DNA of 64,000 nucleotides from contig NC_083579.1 in the NCBI RefSeq assembly GCF_027579695.1, positions 68,644,871 through 68,708,870 on the forward strand, written 5' to 3'. Of this stretch, positions 38,057 through 50,100 are shown piece by piece. The notes beneath the pieces were generated by a model, which was not told the DNA's origin, made no database searches, and worked only from the letters and a program-made list of their open reading frames with translations. This stretch comes from Neoarius graeffei (lineage: Eukaryota; Chordata; Actinopteri; Siluriformes; Ariidae). How positions within the stretch are numbered: the stretch's first letter is position 1; the number at the start of each line of letters is the position of its first letter. A program made the position numbers and the translations under genes.

Positions 38057-38430
38057 GGTGGCACGGTGGTGTAGTGGTTAGCGCTGTCGCCTCACAGCAA
38101 GAAGGTCCGGGTTCGAGCCCCGTGGCCGGCAAGGGCCTTTCTGTGCGGAGTTTGCATGTTCTCCCCGTGTCCGCGTGGGTTTCCTCCGGGTGCTCCGGTT
38201 TCCCCCACAGTCCAAAGACATGCAGGTTAGGTTAACTGGTGACTCTAAATTGACCGTAGGTGTGAATGTGAGTGTGAATGGTTGTCTGTGTCTATGTGTC
38301 AGCCCTGTGATGACCTGGCGACTTGTCCAGGGTGTACCCCGCCTTTCGCCCGTAGTCAGCTGGGATAGGCTCCAGCTTGCCTGCGACCCTGTAGAACAGG
38401 ATAAAGCGGCTACAGATGATGAGATGAGAT
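38057..38430 (+). mobile_element. tRNA-derived SINE, type A
   Basis: Full-length, with intact box A (TGGTGTAGTGGTTAGCGC) and box B (GGTTCGAGCC) and a short GATGAGAT tail. Among the best preserved copies in the window. Confidence 0.9.
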
Positions 38431-38449
38431 ACCTAGAAGGGTAATTGCA

Positions 38450-38845
38450 GTAAACTTCAAGACTAAAAAGTGGACTAGATGTATATAACCAGTAACTAAT
38501 AGTATATTTCCAGTATGCTATAAAGTACGCTTTTGTAAACTAAAGAGTGGACTACAAGTATAGAACTAGTAAATTATTAGTATACAAGTTTACTTGTGGT
38601 ATACTTGCAGTACAAAATAAAAAATACTAATTGTATACTCAAAGTATACTTTTTATAAACTAAAAGTGGGCCAATTTAGTCCCAAGAAGTATTAGATTAG
38701 TTTACTTACACGTATACTGTAAGTACATTGATATCAGTATACTTGGGACACAAAAGTATACTTAAGGGAATATACTTTAACTTTACTTAAGTATACTAAA
38801 TAAAATGAACTTGAAGTATACTTCTTTTTGATAAGGGTAGTGTCT
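38450..38845. repeat. AGTATACTT-rich dispersed repeat
   Basis: Many overlapping copies of GTATACTT and AAGTATAC with AAACTAAA-GTGGAC units, a degenerate tandem arrangement. No frame. Probably a MITE body or satellite-like repeat. Confidence 0.5.
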
Positions 38846-39221
38846 AAATGCAGATCATCTTCAGCGGAAAGTAAATATTACAGCGCTATAGCATGTTGAT
38901 TTCAAAGTTTTCTTTGTTCTTCAGACTTGCAAACAGCTTCCATTGTGGAAAAGGAAAAAAAAAAAACGAAACACAATAGAGCTGCCTTTTCTCTCTAACG
39001 CCCAGCACTCGGCTACTTTTTCCACAGCTTTTCTTAGTACTTCGCTGAGGGAAATGCTTTGGCGGCTCTCTGATCATTGTTCCATGACTGAAGGGCTCAC
39101 AAAATGTTGTAAGCAGGTGCTAAGAGACAGAAACGCACCCGAATGTGAAATCTTATTCTGTGTGTTCTTGGCTGTAATGACTTGATTAAAGGTATGTTGC
39201 ACTTTAATAGCTGTAGTCTAA
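38846..39221. other. Intergenic spacer
   Basis: No gene or element recognised. Confidence 0.4.
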
Positions 39222-39892
39222 GGTGGGGTTTACATTAGACCGTATCAGCGGATCATCAGATTAACGTTTTTAAAACGATTCGCGTGCACACAGCAACACC
39301 AATACACAGATACACTCGGCTCCGCAGGCATCCCGCGCTCCAAATCACTCCGCCCTGAACAGCGAGTGCCCTCTGGAGGGTGCGCACTCCGGCCCTGCGC
39401 AGCTCACAGAGCGCGCGAGTGAAGCGCACGAGCAGTGATTCGGGACTGAGCCGCTGTGTGTGTGATCCCAGCGCATATCACTTACCACTTGCAAGTGGAA
39501 GGATGGCAAGCCTAAAGACAATCATAACTACACAATGGGCAGTATTTGCATCAGTATTTGCAGTATTTTCATACTTTTATACTCTTTAATGAAAGGTGAT
39601 ACAAGGTGGAAGTCCGCGCCGTTTTTCAGCAGTCGCGTCACATGACCAACACCAGCGAATCAGAAAGGTGGATGTCACAGTGACGTTGTCCAATGACGAC
39701 GTCAGCTAGAGCTCAGCACAGCGTATCCGCGTATTCTCAATGTTTACACAGCACCGGAGCTGACACGATCTGGATTGAATACGTGGACCCTGGCGGATTC
39801 CCGTTTCCCGGCGTTTCCAGGCGTTTTAATGTAAACGGACAGTGCATCCGCGAAGAAAACGAGACAGATACGGTCTAATGTAAACTTGGCCT
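39222..39892. mobile_element. TIR MITE with GTTTACATTAGACCGTATC ends
   Basis: Ends GTTTACATTAGACCGTATC face each other across about 650 bp. Contains a small frame starting MASLKTIITTQW at 39502 that I cannot assign. The flanking duplication is not obvious, so the superfamily is open. Confidence 0.65.
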
Positions 39893-40089
39893 CAGTATAG
39901 TCCAGTGGTGGCTAAAATGTCTCAGTAGTGATGTGGATTTCAGTCCCAACCCACCAGTAACACAAATCAACATTGTGTTTGTAGGTTCAACTGTAACTTA
40001 GAAAAATGTTTAACAATGAGAACCTAAATGACAGTTTAGATTTCTAGTTTCTAAACTTTCTTTCCTTCCCTAACTCTGTCTGTCCTTCT

Positions 40090-40615
40090 GAGTTACATGT
40101 CAATCCTGACCTCTCCTGCGCCTCGGACCGGCCTGATCCATCCTGGTGCCCTACGTCTGGTTGGAGTCTCATCGCATCGCTCCTGCAGAGGACGGCCCCA
40201 TGAGGACAGTCGAAAGCCGCACTTGGAGGACGCTCGGACTCTTACAGTAATGCTTTTATGGCTGAGGACTACAGTTGGCTTGCTAACTTTAGGACTGCAG
40301 TCGTCATGAACAGTTTAGTTTCCATCAATGAACAGTTATAACATCAACAAAACAGACTTTATGTTAAAACTGTTAAAAATATTATAAAAATCACCCAAAT
40401 GAGGATGGGTTCCCTTTTGAGTCTGGTTCCTCTCGAGGTTTCTTCCTCACGTCGTCTGAGGGAGTTTTTCCTCGCCACCGTCGCCACAGGCGTGCTCATT
40501 GGGGATAGATTAGGGATAAAATTAGCTCATGTTTAAAGTCATTAAAATTCTGTAAAGCTGCTTTGCGACAATGTCTATTGTTCAAAGCGGTATAAAAATA
40601 AACTTGACTTGACGG
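40090..40615 (+). repeat. Dispersed retroposon-like repeat with TTGACTTGAC tail
   Basis: Contains GAGGATGGGTTCCCTTTTG, CCTCTCGAGGTTTCTTCCTC and ends in GGTATAAAAATAAACTTGAC followed by TTGAC. I know this 3' end as a frequent repeat in several fish genomes. No coding frame. Confidence 0.55.
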
Positions 40616-41257
40616 TTGCAGTATATGGTGCATTTTGGGTGCCATGTCTAATCATGAATGTCAACCAAAAACACGTTCGTTCATATTTCTCAAACTGATG
40701 CTCCATAGGATTCAAATCTCCACAACTTGACAAATCTCATTGTTCTAAGCAACTGCATCCGAGAATGGTTAGAAGGTCAACGTTTAATACAAAAAACAAA
40801 CAAACAAACAAAAAAAAAGAATGACATCATCTGCATTTAGTGCTTAAAATAACATCTATTATAAAAGTAACAAAAACTCAGTCAAATGTGGCTGTGTAAA
40901 TAGTGGAGATTGGTAAGGCGAATGTTTGGCCACACTGGTATTTTCAGTCCAACTCCTAAACTTTTCTGTCCACAATTAAAATGGTTAAACGATGGAAAAA
41001 AAAAACGGTATGCTGGGAGTCTAACCCATGACCTTATCGTCAGTCATCTTCATTCCTTTTGATGATTACTGTACAACTCGTAACTCTGCCTGTTATCCAA
41101 TGGTCTGCGACAATTAAAAACATTTAAAAACTTGGTTACACGGCACAGCGTTGCTTGTGTACTATACAAAGCAGTGAAATGACATTTAAAAAGCTAATAC
41201 AGAAAACAGCATCAGAACAGGTTCTGCTTTCTTAGAATTGTGGCGATCACAAGACGA
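40616..41257. other. Intergenic spacer
   Basis: A-rich stretches near 40793-40818. No gene or element recognised. Confidence 0.4.
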
Positions 41258-41348
41258 CGTGTCCGAAATCATTCACTACTCGCTATATAGCGAGTTCGCC
41301 ATTTTGTAGCGCTGTCCGAATGTATAGTGAGAATTATTACACCCTACA

Positions 41349-41714
41349 GAGGCGGCACGGTGGCGTAGTGGTTAGCGCTGTCGCCTCACAGCAAGAAGGT
41401 CCGGGTTCGAGCCCCGTGGCCGGCGAGGGCCTTTCTGTGCGGAGTTTGCATGTTCTCCCCGTGGGTTTCCTCCGGGTGCTCCGGTTTTCTCCACAGTCCA
41501 AAGACATGCAGGTTAGGTTAACTGGTGACTCTAAATTGACCGTAGGTGTGAATGTGAGTGTGAATGGTTGTCTGTGTCTATGTGTCAGCCCTGTGATGAC
41601 CTGGCGACTTGTCCAGGGTGTACCCCGCCTTTCGCCCGTAGTCAGCTGGGATAGGCTCCAGCTTGCCTGCGACCCTGTAGAACAGGATAAAGCGGCTACA
41701 GATAATGAGATGAG
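41349..41714 (+). mobile_element. tRNA-derived SINE, type A, with 13-bp duplication
   Basis: Intact boxes A and B, core and ATGAGAT tail. Duplication ATTACACCCTACA at 41336-41348 and 41715-41727 is perfect, indicating a fairly recent insertion. Confidence 0.92.
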
Positions 41715-42330
41715 ATTACACCCTACATAATGGACTCGAAGTATCCCACAATGCATCGTGAAAAGTAGTGTAAAAAGTTAGATGGTCACTAACCAAGCAA
41801 TATATCCCATCATGCACTGTGGTCACACTGAGAAAAAGTGTGTTGGGGCGAATGGACGGAGGAAGAAATACATTATAAACAGACATTCGAGTAAAATTAA
41901 AAAGAGTAAGAGAGTAGAAAATAAGCTAAAATAGAATCAGACAGATAAAATATAAGAATAAAAGTTACAGCGAGGAATTAATCAAAAGCCTCAAATTTGA
42001 TTTAATAAAACGCAGCGGCAAAGAAGAAAGTATTCAGCCTTGATTTAAAAGAACTGAAAGATGCAGCAGATACAAAGTACTTTGTATTTATTAATGTGGG
42101 AAATACGCTCAGTATAATATGGCACATTTTAATTGTGCGATAGTAATGATGTAAATAACGGCGCGACGGAGTAGACGTGACTTTTCTTAGCGATTTCACT
42201 TCCGGTAAAACAGCAGGTGGTCTAGCAAACCAAAACGGCTGCCGTAGTGCAACCAACTAGTGATAAGTTATCAGAGTACGCTCGTAATCTAGAAGCCACT
42301 GCTCGCTTTCGATATATTCATTAGATTGCT

Positions 42331-42963
42331 ATGTGCAATGGAATCGACCTCTACAGTCTGGGAAAGAAGGATGTGTCATACGATCTCGAAAACTACCCTT
42401 CGGTCGAGTTCCCCGACATCTCGAACTATCTGGTGTTGCAGACGTCCTTCTACACCGCAAAACGGATGAAAGCGTGGAAGAGTACGGAGGCTTACGACTG
42501 TTTTGTATGTGGCTGGGTAAAGGACCTCGCCATCAAGTCGCTGCTGAATGAATCCTGTATTGTTTTTTTTTTTTAAAGCTTTTCGTTCGCGTCTTTACAA
42601 CGAAGCGCTGCAAGTTGAAGTGTAAACAAACAACAGTTGGCTTGATTCTGACTTGTCTTGGCTCTTATCTCTCAGCTAAATCATTCACAAAGATCATCAG
42701 AAACCCCTGTAAAGACCTGGATCTTAGTTAAACAAGACGGAGAAGAAGTGATCACGGCGCATTGTAACTGTACGGCTGGGGAAGAATTTTGTCGCGACCT
42801 TCACGCGTATGGACTTTGTGAGGAGGAAACAAAGAAACAGCTGGGGACTTTAGCGCTTCGTGACTCAAAAAAGTGCCGTATAATAACAACATATAGCAAG
42901 AAAAGTACTCGGAAAACGCTAAGGACAGAGCTGAGACGGAAATGCAAACCTTTCACCAAGTGA
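42331..42963 (+). pseudogene. Transposon YqaJ/SWIM-type protein, first two exon pieces
   Basis: The first piece (42331-42576) reads NYPSVEFPDISNYLVLQTSF and KRMKAWKSTEAYDCFVCGWV. After an intron-like gap ending in TCTCTCAG, the second piece (about 42674-42963) reads LNHSQRSSETPVKTWILV and VITAHCNCTAG. The AHCNCTAG is the start of a SWIM-type zinc finger, but its C-x-H partner is degraded. The YqaJ nuclease part is absent. Found as the accessory protein of ISL2EU-like transposons; not a host gene. Confidence 0.65.
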
Positions 42964-43348
42964 TCGCTGCAAACTCGAGCGTGCTTTGACCTGGCTCCCT
43001 TCGATTTCGGCGAGAAGTTCACTGAAAAGCACCTTTCTCGACGTCTTTTTGTGAAATCCTGTGTTCGTTCACCCTTTATTAGTTCACGGGGAACCCTGAA
43101 GGAACTTTGATCAGTTTCACGGTTTGATCGATTTGAACAACGCAAGCGTAAGGCGTTTTTCACGCGAGCAATGCACCTTCTCCGTACAAACGCTTTGTCA
43201 GTTGAGCTTTGGTAGACCACCAGCTAAAGTTCTGAATAACTAATGAGGTGGATGTGACGTCACGTGAAACCCAAGAATAGTCCTCTATATAGAATTCCCT
43301 AGATAGTGAGTAGGGAGTAGTGAATGGGTGAGTGATTTCGGACACAGC

Positions 43349-44033
43349 CGTCAGCTTTTCCAAAAGCGCTCCTTTTCCCCTTATTCTATCCACACGATGC
43401 CATTTTCAGATTTATCTACACTGGAGTGTGGATTCAAAAAGCAATTTTAAATTGACCCATGTTAACACAGACTAGGTCTAAATAATATTCAAACACTGTG
43501 AAGGAATAAACCAGGGACACTATAAGCTGGCTTTGCCTCTTTTACACATATTTTGTAGATCTGGTACAGATTATTGGCGTAACCAGCAGCTGCCTGCCTT
43601 CAGACGATCTGAAAGATGTGTTGAGTGTCGAGCGAATCAAACCTGCGAGCCATGCTAACAGCAGGGTGGCATGATGGCGAGGCGTTTACAAGGCACCTGA
43701 CAAGTGGATTAAAAACTACAGGGGGAAAAAAAAAAGAACAAGATAAACAAGTACACACATTGAAATATTTACAGAGTTAGGAAGCAGCTGAGAGCAGTGA
43801 ATTTACAACTCGGTTCGCTCAGCTGATCTGTTAAAAGTGACACTGGCATCACGTTTGCACAATGTTATATTTCTATTACTTTGCGAGACAGTTCACCCAT
43901 GGTGTGTTGTCCTGTGTGTCTAAAAACATTGTCCTTTAAAAGGTCGTCTTCAGACATTTCTGTCCCGTGTCATTACCCAGAACGGTCAGAGTGCTCATTG
44001 TGAATTGTAGGGTTGAAACAGAAGCGACCTCGC
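43349..44033 (-). other. VASH1 3' UTR side and intergenic
   Basis: Sequence downstream of the VASH1 stop on the minus strand. No standard AATAAA is evident on that strand here, so the 3' end could not be placed. No element recognised. Confidence 0.4.
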
Positions 44034-44106
44034 TCACACCCTGATCTGGTATCCATTCATATCAGCCGAGGCTTTCGGATCCACAGACTTCTTCTCACCT
44101 GATAGT
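44034..44106 (-). CDS. vash1: VASH1 last coding exon
   Basis: Acceptor TTGTAG before ACTATCAGGTGAG, 73 nt. Completes an Arg codon split from the previous exon, then LSGEKKSVDPKASADMNGYQ and IRV, with TGA at 44034-44036. The NGYQIRV end is the vasohibin-1 C-terminus. Confidence 0.93.
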
Positions 44107-47100
44107 CTACAACAAGATAGAAAAAAAAAAAAAAGACAGAAATTTGATCAATGCTCAGAAATGAATCTTCTCCCTCACTGAACCACAGCAGCCCGGCTCA
44201 CAATGTTTGGTTAGCAGAACTTTTTCTGAATTTTACAGGTCTGAGAATGCTTGGTTACTTACCGTTTATAAACAATCCTTTAATACTGTTGCAGCATTTT
44301 AGTTGTAACTACATTAAAGGAACAGTCCACCGTACTTTCATAATGAAATATGCTCTTATCTGAATTGAGACGAGCTGCTTCGTACCTCTCCGAGCTTTGC
44401 GCGACCTCCCAGTCAGTCAGACGCGCTGTCACTCCTGTTAGCAATGTAGCTAGGCTCAGCATGGCCAATGGTATTTTTTGGGGCTGTAGTTAGATGCGAC
44501 CAAACTCTTCCGCGTTTTTCCTGTTTACATAGGTTTATATGACCAGTGATATGAAACAAGTTCAGTTACACAAATTGAAATGTAGCGATTTTCTATGCTA
44601 TGGAAAGTCCGCACTATAATGACAGGCGTACTAACACCTTCTGCACGCTTCGGCAGCGCATTGATATCTGAGCTCCGTATCAATGCGCTGCCGAAGCGCG
44701 CAGAAGGTGTTAGTATGCCTGTCATTATAGTGCAGACTTTCCATAGCATAGAAAATCGCTACGTTTCAATTTGTGTAACTGAACTTGTTTCATATCACTG
44801 GTCATATAAACCTATGTAAACAGGAAAAACGCGGAAGAGTTTGGTCGCATCTAACTACAGCCCCAAAAAATACCATTGGCCATGCTGAGCCTAGCTACAT
44901 TGCTAACAGGAGTGACACTGCGTCTGACTGACTGGGAGGTCGCGCAAAGCTCGGAGAGGTACGGAGCAGCTCGTCTCAATTCAGATAAGAGCATATTTCA
45001 TTATGGAAGTACGGTGGACTGTTCCTTTAAGGACCCGGTCCCACAACACCAAGAACCAGGCCCGCCGACGGGGGGACGACACAAACGGGTATGTTGTCCC
45101 GGGCCCAGGAATGGGGAGGGCCCAGAACTGGGCTCTCATGAAGTTGCGATTAAATTATTTTATTTCATTTCAAAATGTGTTGATTTGGGGGAGAAATGTG
45201 CTATATTTGCATTCAATAAATGATTTCTAGATCTTTTGCCTTTATTGTCTTTGAAAAAGGTGTCAAGAACCCCCTACCACCCCTAATGCAAAAATGGTTT
45301 GGTCTGACTCTTTGATTAAGGGGAAAAAAACGACATCGTTCGATCATAGCGCTTCGACAATCAGTGTGCGTGCCATTTGCCAACATGCACAAGTCAGGAG
45401 CACAGAAAAGAAAAGAAAAGAGAAAAAGAGAGGAAGAAACCAAGAGACTCAGGGGCTCACTGCATAAATATTTTAAAAAAGATTCGGATGATGCAGCAGG
45501 TACTAGCAAAGGCAGTGGGGCAGCTGAGCCAGGTAAGACACAGCCAACTTTTTCCAGCCCCGTAAAGTAACCCCAACCAAGGCACGCGCGGCACGCAATT
45601 CATGTTACAAAAGAGGGGAGAGCAAGTCACACTGAACACTATATCAAACGCACAGGGCATTGAATCATTTCATAACCACAACGGCTTAATAACATTGTGT
45701 TTCATATATCTGACTGAAGCTAAAAATATTCACATTAGCCCGCAATCATATCCCGCCGTTTCTCGAGCGGTGTGTTCTTCTCTGCTTTTCACACTGGACA
45801 GTACGCACGCACAGTATACCATGTTCGCCCTCAGCCCTGCCCGAAATCCCCTGTCCATCGCTGCTCCTTCAAGAGCACCCCAATCGTGTGATTATAGTAG
45901 ACTATCCACGAGTTTAGGAATACCTTTTTGAATACCTGTCATTTAAGGGTTGGAGTGAGTAGAGACTGGGATAAGAGAGGTGGGTGTGTGTGTGGGTTGG
46001 CCCAGGGGGGTGGGGGGGTTGTTAGGGGGGGCCCATTCAGAGCATTTTGTCCCGGGCCCAGCCAAAGCTGTCAGCAGCCCTGCCGAGAACTATACCTATA
46101 ACTACAACTATGACGATACCTACACTACCGTTCAAAAGTTTGGGGTCACTTTGAAATGTCCTTATTTTTGAAAGAAAAGCACTGTTCTTTTCAATGAAGA
46201 TCACTTTAAACTCATCAGAAATCCACTCTATACATTGCTAATGTGGTAAATGACTATTCTAGCTGCAAATGTCTGGTTTTTGGTGCAATATCTCCATAGG
46301 TGTATAGAGGCCCATTTCCAGCAACTCTCACTCCAGTGTTCTAATGGTACAATGTGTTTGCTCATTGCCTCAGAAGGCTAATGGATGATTAGAAAACCCT
46401 TGTACAATCATGTTAGCACAGCTGAAAACAGTTTAGCTCTTTAGAGAAGCTATAAAACTGACCTTCCTTTGAGCAGATTGACTTTCTGGAGCATCACATT
46501 TGTGGGCTCGATTAAATGCTCAAAATGGCCAGAAAAATGTCTTGACTATATTTCCTATTCATTTTACAACTTATGGTGGGAAATAAAAGTGTGACTTTTC
46601 ATGGAAAACACTAAATTGTCTGGGTGACCCCAAACTTTTGAACGGTAGTGTATGGCTGAATTTAGTTCCAGTCTGGAGCAGTCGCACCACAACTATAATA
46701 TCGCTTGGTCTTGCCACTCAGGTAAATCAACACATGCAACTTAGGAATAGTCATGGAAGTTTTTTCCAAGTAGTAGCACAATATTCGCATGGGTCATTCC
46801 ACGTCAATTCAACCGGAGCCCGCGCACTTAGGTCTCAAAAAATTCTGAAAAAAAAAAAAAAAATCACCAGATGTACCCATGTTACCTAGGAGCATACATG
46901 TCAACCTATCCGGAATGTCCGTATTTTATACGGACTTGATTCAATAAACGTAGTATACGGGCGTATAAATAAAGTTATACGGATTCTTTAAAAAAACTTC
47001 AATATTTATTTAGAGCTATAATCAATTCCCACGATGATAAAAGCGCGCATAACATTTACAAACGTACTGTACACCACAGACAGCCAGTAAAGAGTCTTAT

Positions 47101-50100
47101 GAAATCGCGCGTTATCTTGTGGTAGCGAGACTTCGTTCCACTTTTGATCATGCGCACACCGCATTGCGAGAATCCCGCCAACCGTGAAGTCATAGACATA
47201 TAAACAGACACCGCCTTCTGCGTAGAATCATACGTCATCCTCGCTGCCATATTGGATGTGGCAAAGTGGAGATTCTTCAACCGTCTCTGGTATAGCGTCT
47301 AGACAGTAGCCGAGAATAAATATGCCTCATTCATGTGCTGCGTTTAACTGTACCAACAGGTTTACCGTCCAAACGAGATCACATGGGATTACCTTTCACA
47401 GGTGAGACTGGAAAAATACTTTTCATTGTATTTGGTCATTATAACGTAATTTTATGAACAGATTTTCCTGACTTTGTGGCTAATATGAAGTCTCGCGCAT
47501 AATAGCCGCTCGGTGAAACCTGTCTCCAAACAACGAAGTATTTCCTTCGTAACTACGCTGATAACACTTTGTGTTTTTGTCAAACATTGGAGCTTTGTAT
47601 TCATTCTGAAGGTTTATTGTTATTAATATTGAATAAAAAGTAACTGGGATATATCATTGTTAATTATCATTCAAATGTGAGGTAAATTATTTTAATTTGC
47701 ATCTTATACGGATTTTATAAGGGAAATACGGATTTTGGAGGTTGGTTATACAGGTTTGATTGACCAAAGGTTGACATGTATGCCTAGGAGAAACGCTGTA
47801 AATTTATTTGAAATGTAAGATGTATACTTTCCATGTTACAGCCAGTTTTACTGGGGGAGCCGGGTGTCAATTCTGTTCAGACTCTTTTTTTTTTTTTTTG
47901 TCAGTTCACAAGCCCATAGCTCGAGAACTAAACCATATAGGAGGCTCTAATTTTGCATGCTGGTACATAAATAGGAACAGTATGTAGCAAAACTGTCATT
48001 TTGGGTCTGGATGATCCTGCATGGTCATAGCACTCCCTCAAAGATGATCAAAATTTTATTGGAGTTTTTGGCTGTGCTCTGTTTAGGCCTTCAGAAGACA
48101 TATTTTTACCCAACATGGGCTCTTGATTTTTTTCCCCTTATTGAGAAGTAGAAACACTCTCAAAAAAAAGCAATAAACAGAAAGGAAACTCTATCAGTGT
48201 TTGAACAGAAGACCTCGCAAGTCTGACGAATCATTTTGGATGTCATTTTCAGAGCACCGTAACACCTTGTGCGAATGTGCGCAGATTTTTTAAATATTTT
48301 TTTCTTTATTCTCCATGATCCCTTCTTTTTAAAAACACCAATTTGGCTTGTCTTACTCGAATCTTTCTTTTTTATTTTCCACCCTGAACATGCACCATTG
48401 AGAGCAATATGTTTTCTATAACATTAATCTCATCTCATCTCATTATCTCTAGCCGCTTTATCCTGTTCTACAGGGTCGCAGGCAAGCTGGAGCCTATCCC
48501 AGCTGACTACGGGCGAAAGGCGGGGTACACCCTGGACAAGTCGCCAGGTCATCACAGGGCTGACACATAGACACAGACAACCATTCACACTCACATTCAC
48601 ACCTACGGTCAATTTAGAGTCACCAGTTAACCTAACCTGCATGTCTTTGGACTGTGGGGGAAACCGGAGCACCCGGAGGAAACCCACGCGGACACGGGGA
48701 GAACATGCAAACTCCGCACAGAAAGGCCCTCGCCGGCCACGGGGCTCGAACCCAGAACCTTCTTGCTGTGAGGTGACAGTGCTAACCAGTACACCACCGT
48801 GCCACCCCTATAACATTAATGTAAAGAGTAAATAACCAAAGGCCAATTTTGCCGTGACATGATCACCTGAGCGTGCCTGTGTAGGGGTGGAGGGATCCTT
48901 TTCAATTTCAATGATTCAGTGATTTTAGGGGCACCTGTGGTTACTCTCGATATTGAAAAAATGACATCCAAAATGATTCGTCAGACTTGTGAGGTTTTCT
49001 GTTCAAACACTGATAGAGTTTCCTTTCTGTTTATTGCTTTTTTTGAGAGTGTTTCTACTTCTCAATAAGGGGAAAAAAAAATCAAGAGCCCATGTTGGGT
49101 AAAAATATGTCTTCTGAAGGCCTAAACAGAGCACAGCCAAAAACTCCAATAAAATTTTGATCATCTTTGAGGGAGTGCTGTGACCATGCAGGATCATCCA
49201 GACCCAAAATGACAGTTTTGCTACATACTGTTCCTATTTATGTACCAGCATGCAAAATTAGAGCCTCCTATATGGTTTAGTTCTCGAGCTATGGGCTTGT
49301 GAACTTTGACAAAAAAAAAAAAAAAGAGTCTGAACAAAATTGACACCTCGCTCCCCCAGTAAAACTGGCTGTAACATGGAAAGTATACATCTTACATTCA
49401 AATAAATTTACAGTGTTTCTCCTAGGTAACATGGGTACATCTGGTAATTTTTTTCAGAATTTTTTTAGACCTAAGTGCGCGGGCCCCGGTTGAATTGACG
49501 TGGAATGACCCGGGTCATAACGTACAGCTTGGACTTCAAAACAACCCATGTATATACTCCGGTGGTTGATCTAATATGGATAGGTCACGGACTAAAAGGA
49601 TACGAAATACGGAGTGGTTATGGATGCTAGTAATTTACGGACTAGTCACGGACACTTCGGTATATTACAGATTGGTTACTGATTTCATACAGATGATGCA
49701 TCATGGATAAAAAATGAAGTCTAAAACAATTAAATGTTTGGACTGCTGAAGTTTATAACAAGATCGACTGTGAGTTACTGCTCACTTACGTATCTCCCCC
49801 GCTCTCGCTTATATCAGAATGCAAGCGATCGAAGGAACAGGAAACGTATTATGAATGTTAACTGTGGGTGGTAGAAAAGGGCAACTGGACTTGCTTGAAG
49901 ATTCTTGAAAACGTTTCACCTCTCGTCCGAAAGGCTTCCTCAGTTCTGTCTGACTAATAGGGAGTATCAGATATTTATCCTCTCCTGGATCAGAATCAGA
50001 ATCCTGATGACCAGCTCATCTGTCATTGAGGCATCATGTTGGTGTGGGTCACTGGAGGCTGGGTGTGAACGGCGAGTCATTAGGGTGATCAATGGAAAGC

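Larger units (their letters stand above)
41258..43348. mobile_element. TIR element GTGTCCGAAATC, second copy, invaded by SINE and YqaJ element
   Basis: Ends GTGTCCGAAATCATTCAC and the complement of GTGTCCGAAATCACTCAC, matching 11062-15022. A SINE sits in the left end (41349-41714). A coding element related to ISL2EU sits about 42172-43255. The flanking duplication could not be read cleanly. Confidence 0.68.
46791..49511. mobile_element. Large foldback element (2.7 kb) GGGTCATTCCACGTC
   Basis: Ends GGGTCATTCCACGTCAATTC inverted. Complementary arms of roughly 570 bp (46791-48252 less the P-like insertion, and 48960-49511). The left arm is split by a THAP/P-like element; the centre holds a SINE. 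In VASH1's last intron. No transposase recognised. Confidence 0.75.

Noticed and set aside
42658-43220. Independent host gene at 42.3-43.2 kb
   Set aside because: The frames match a transposon accessory protein, are broken, and lie between transposon ends.
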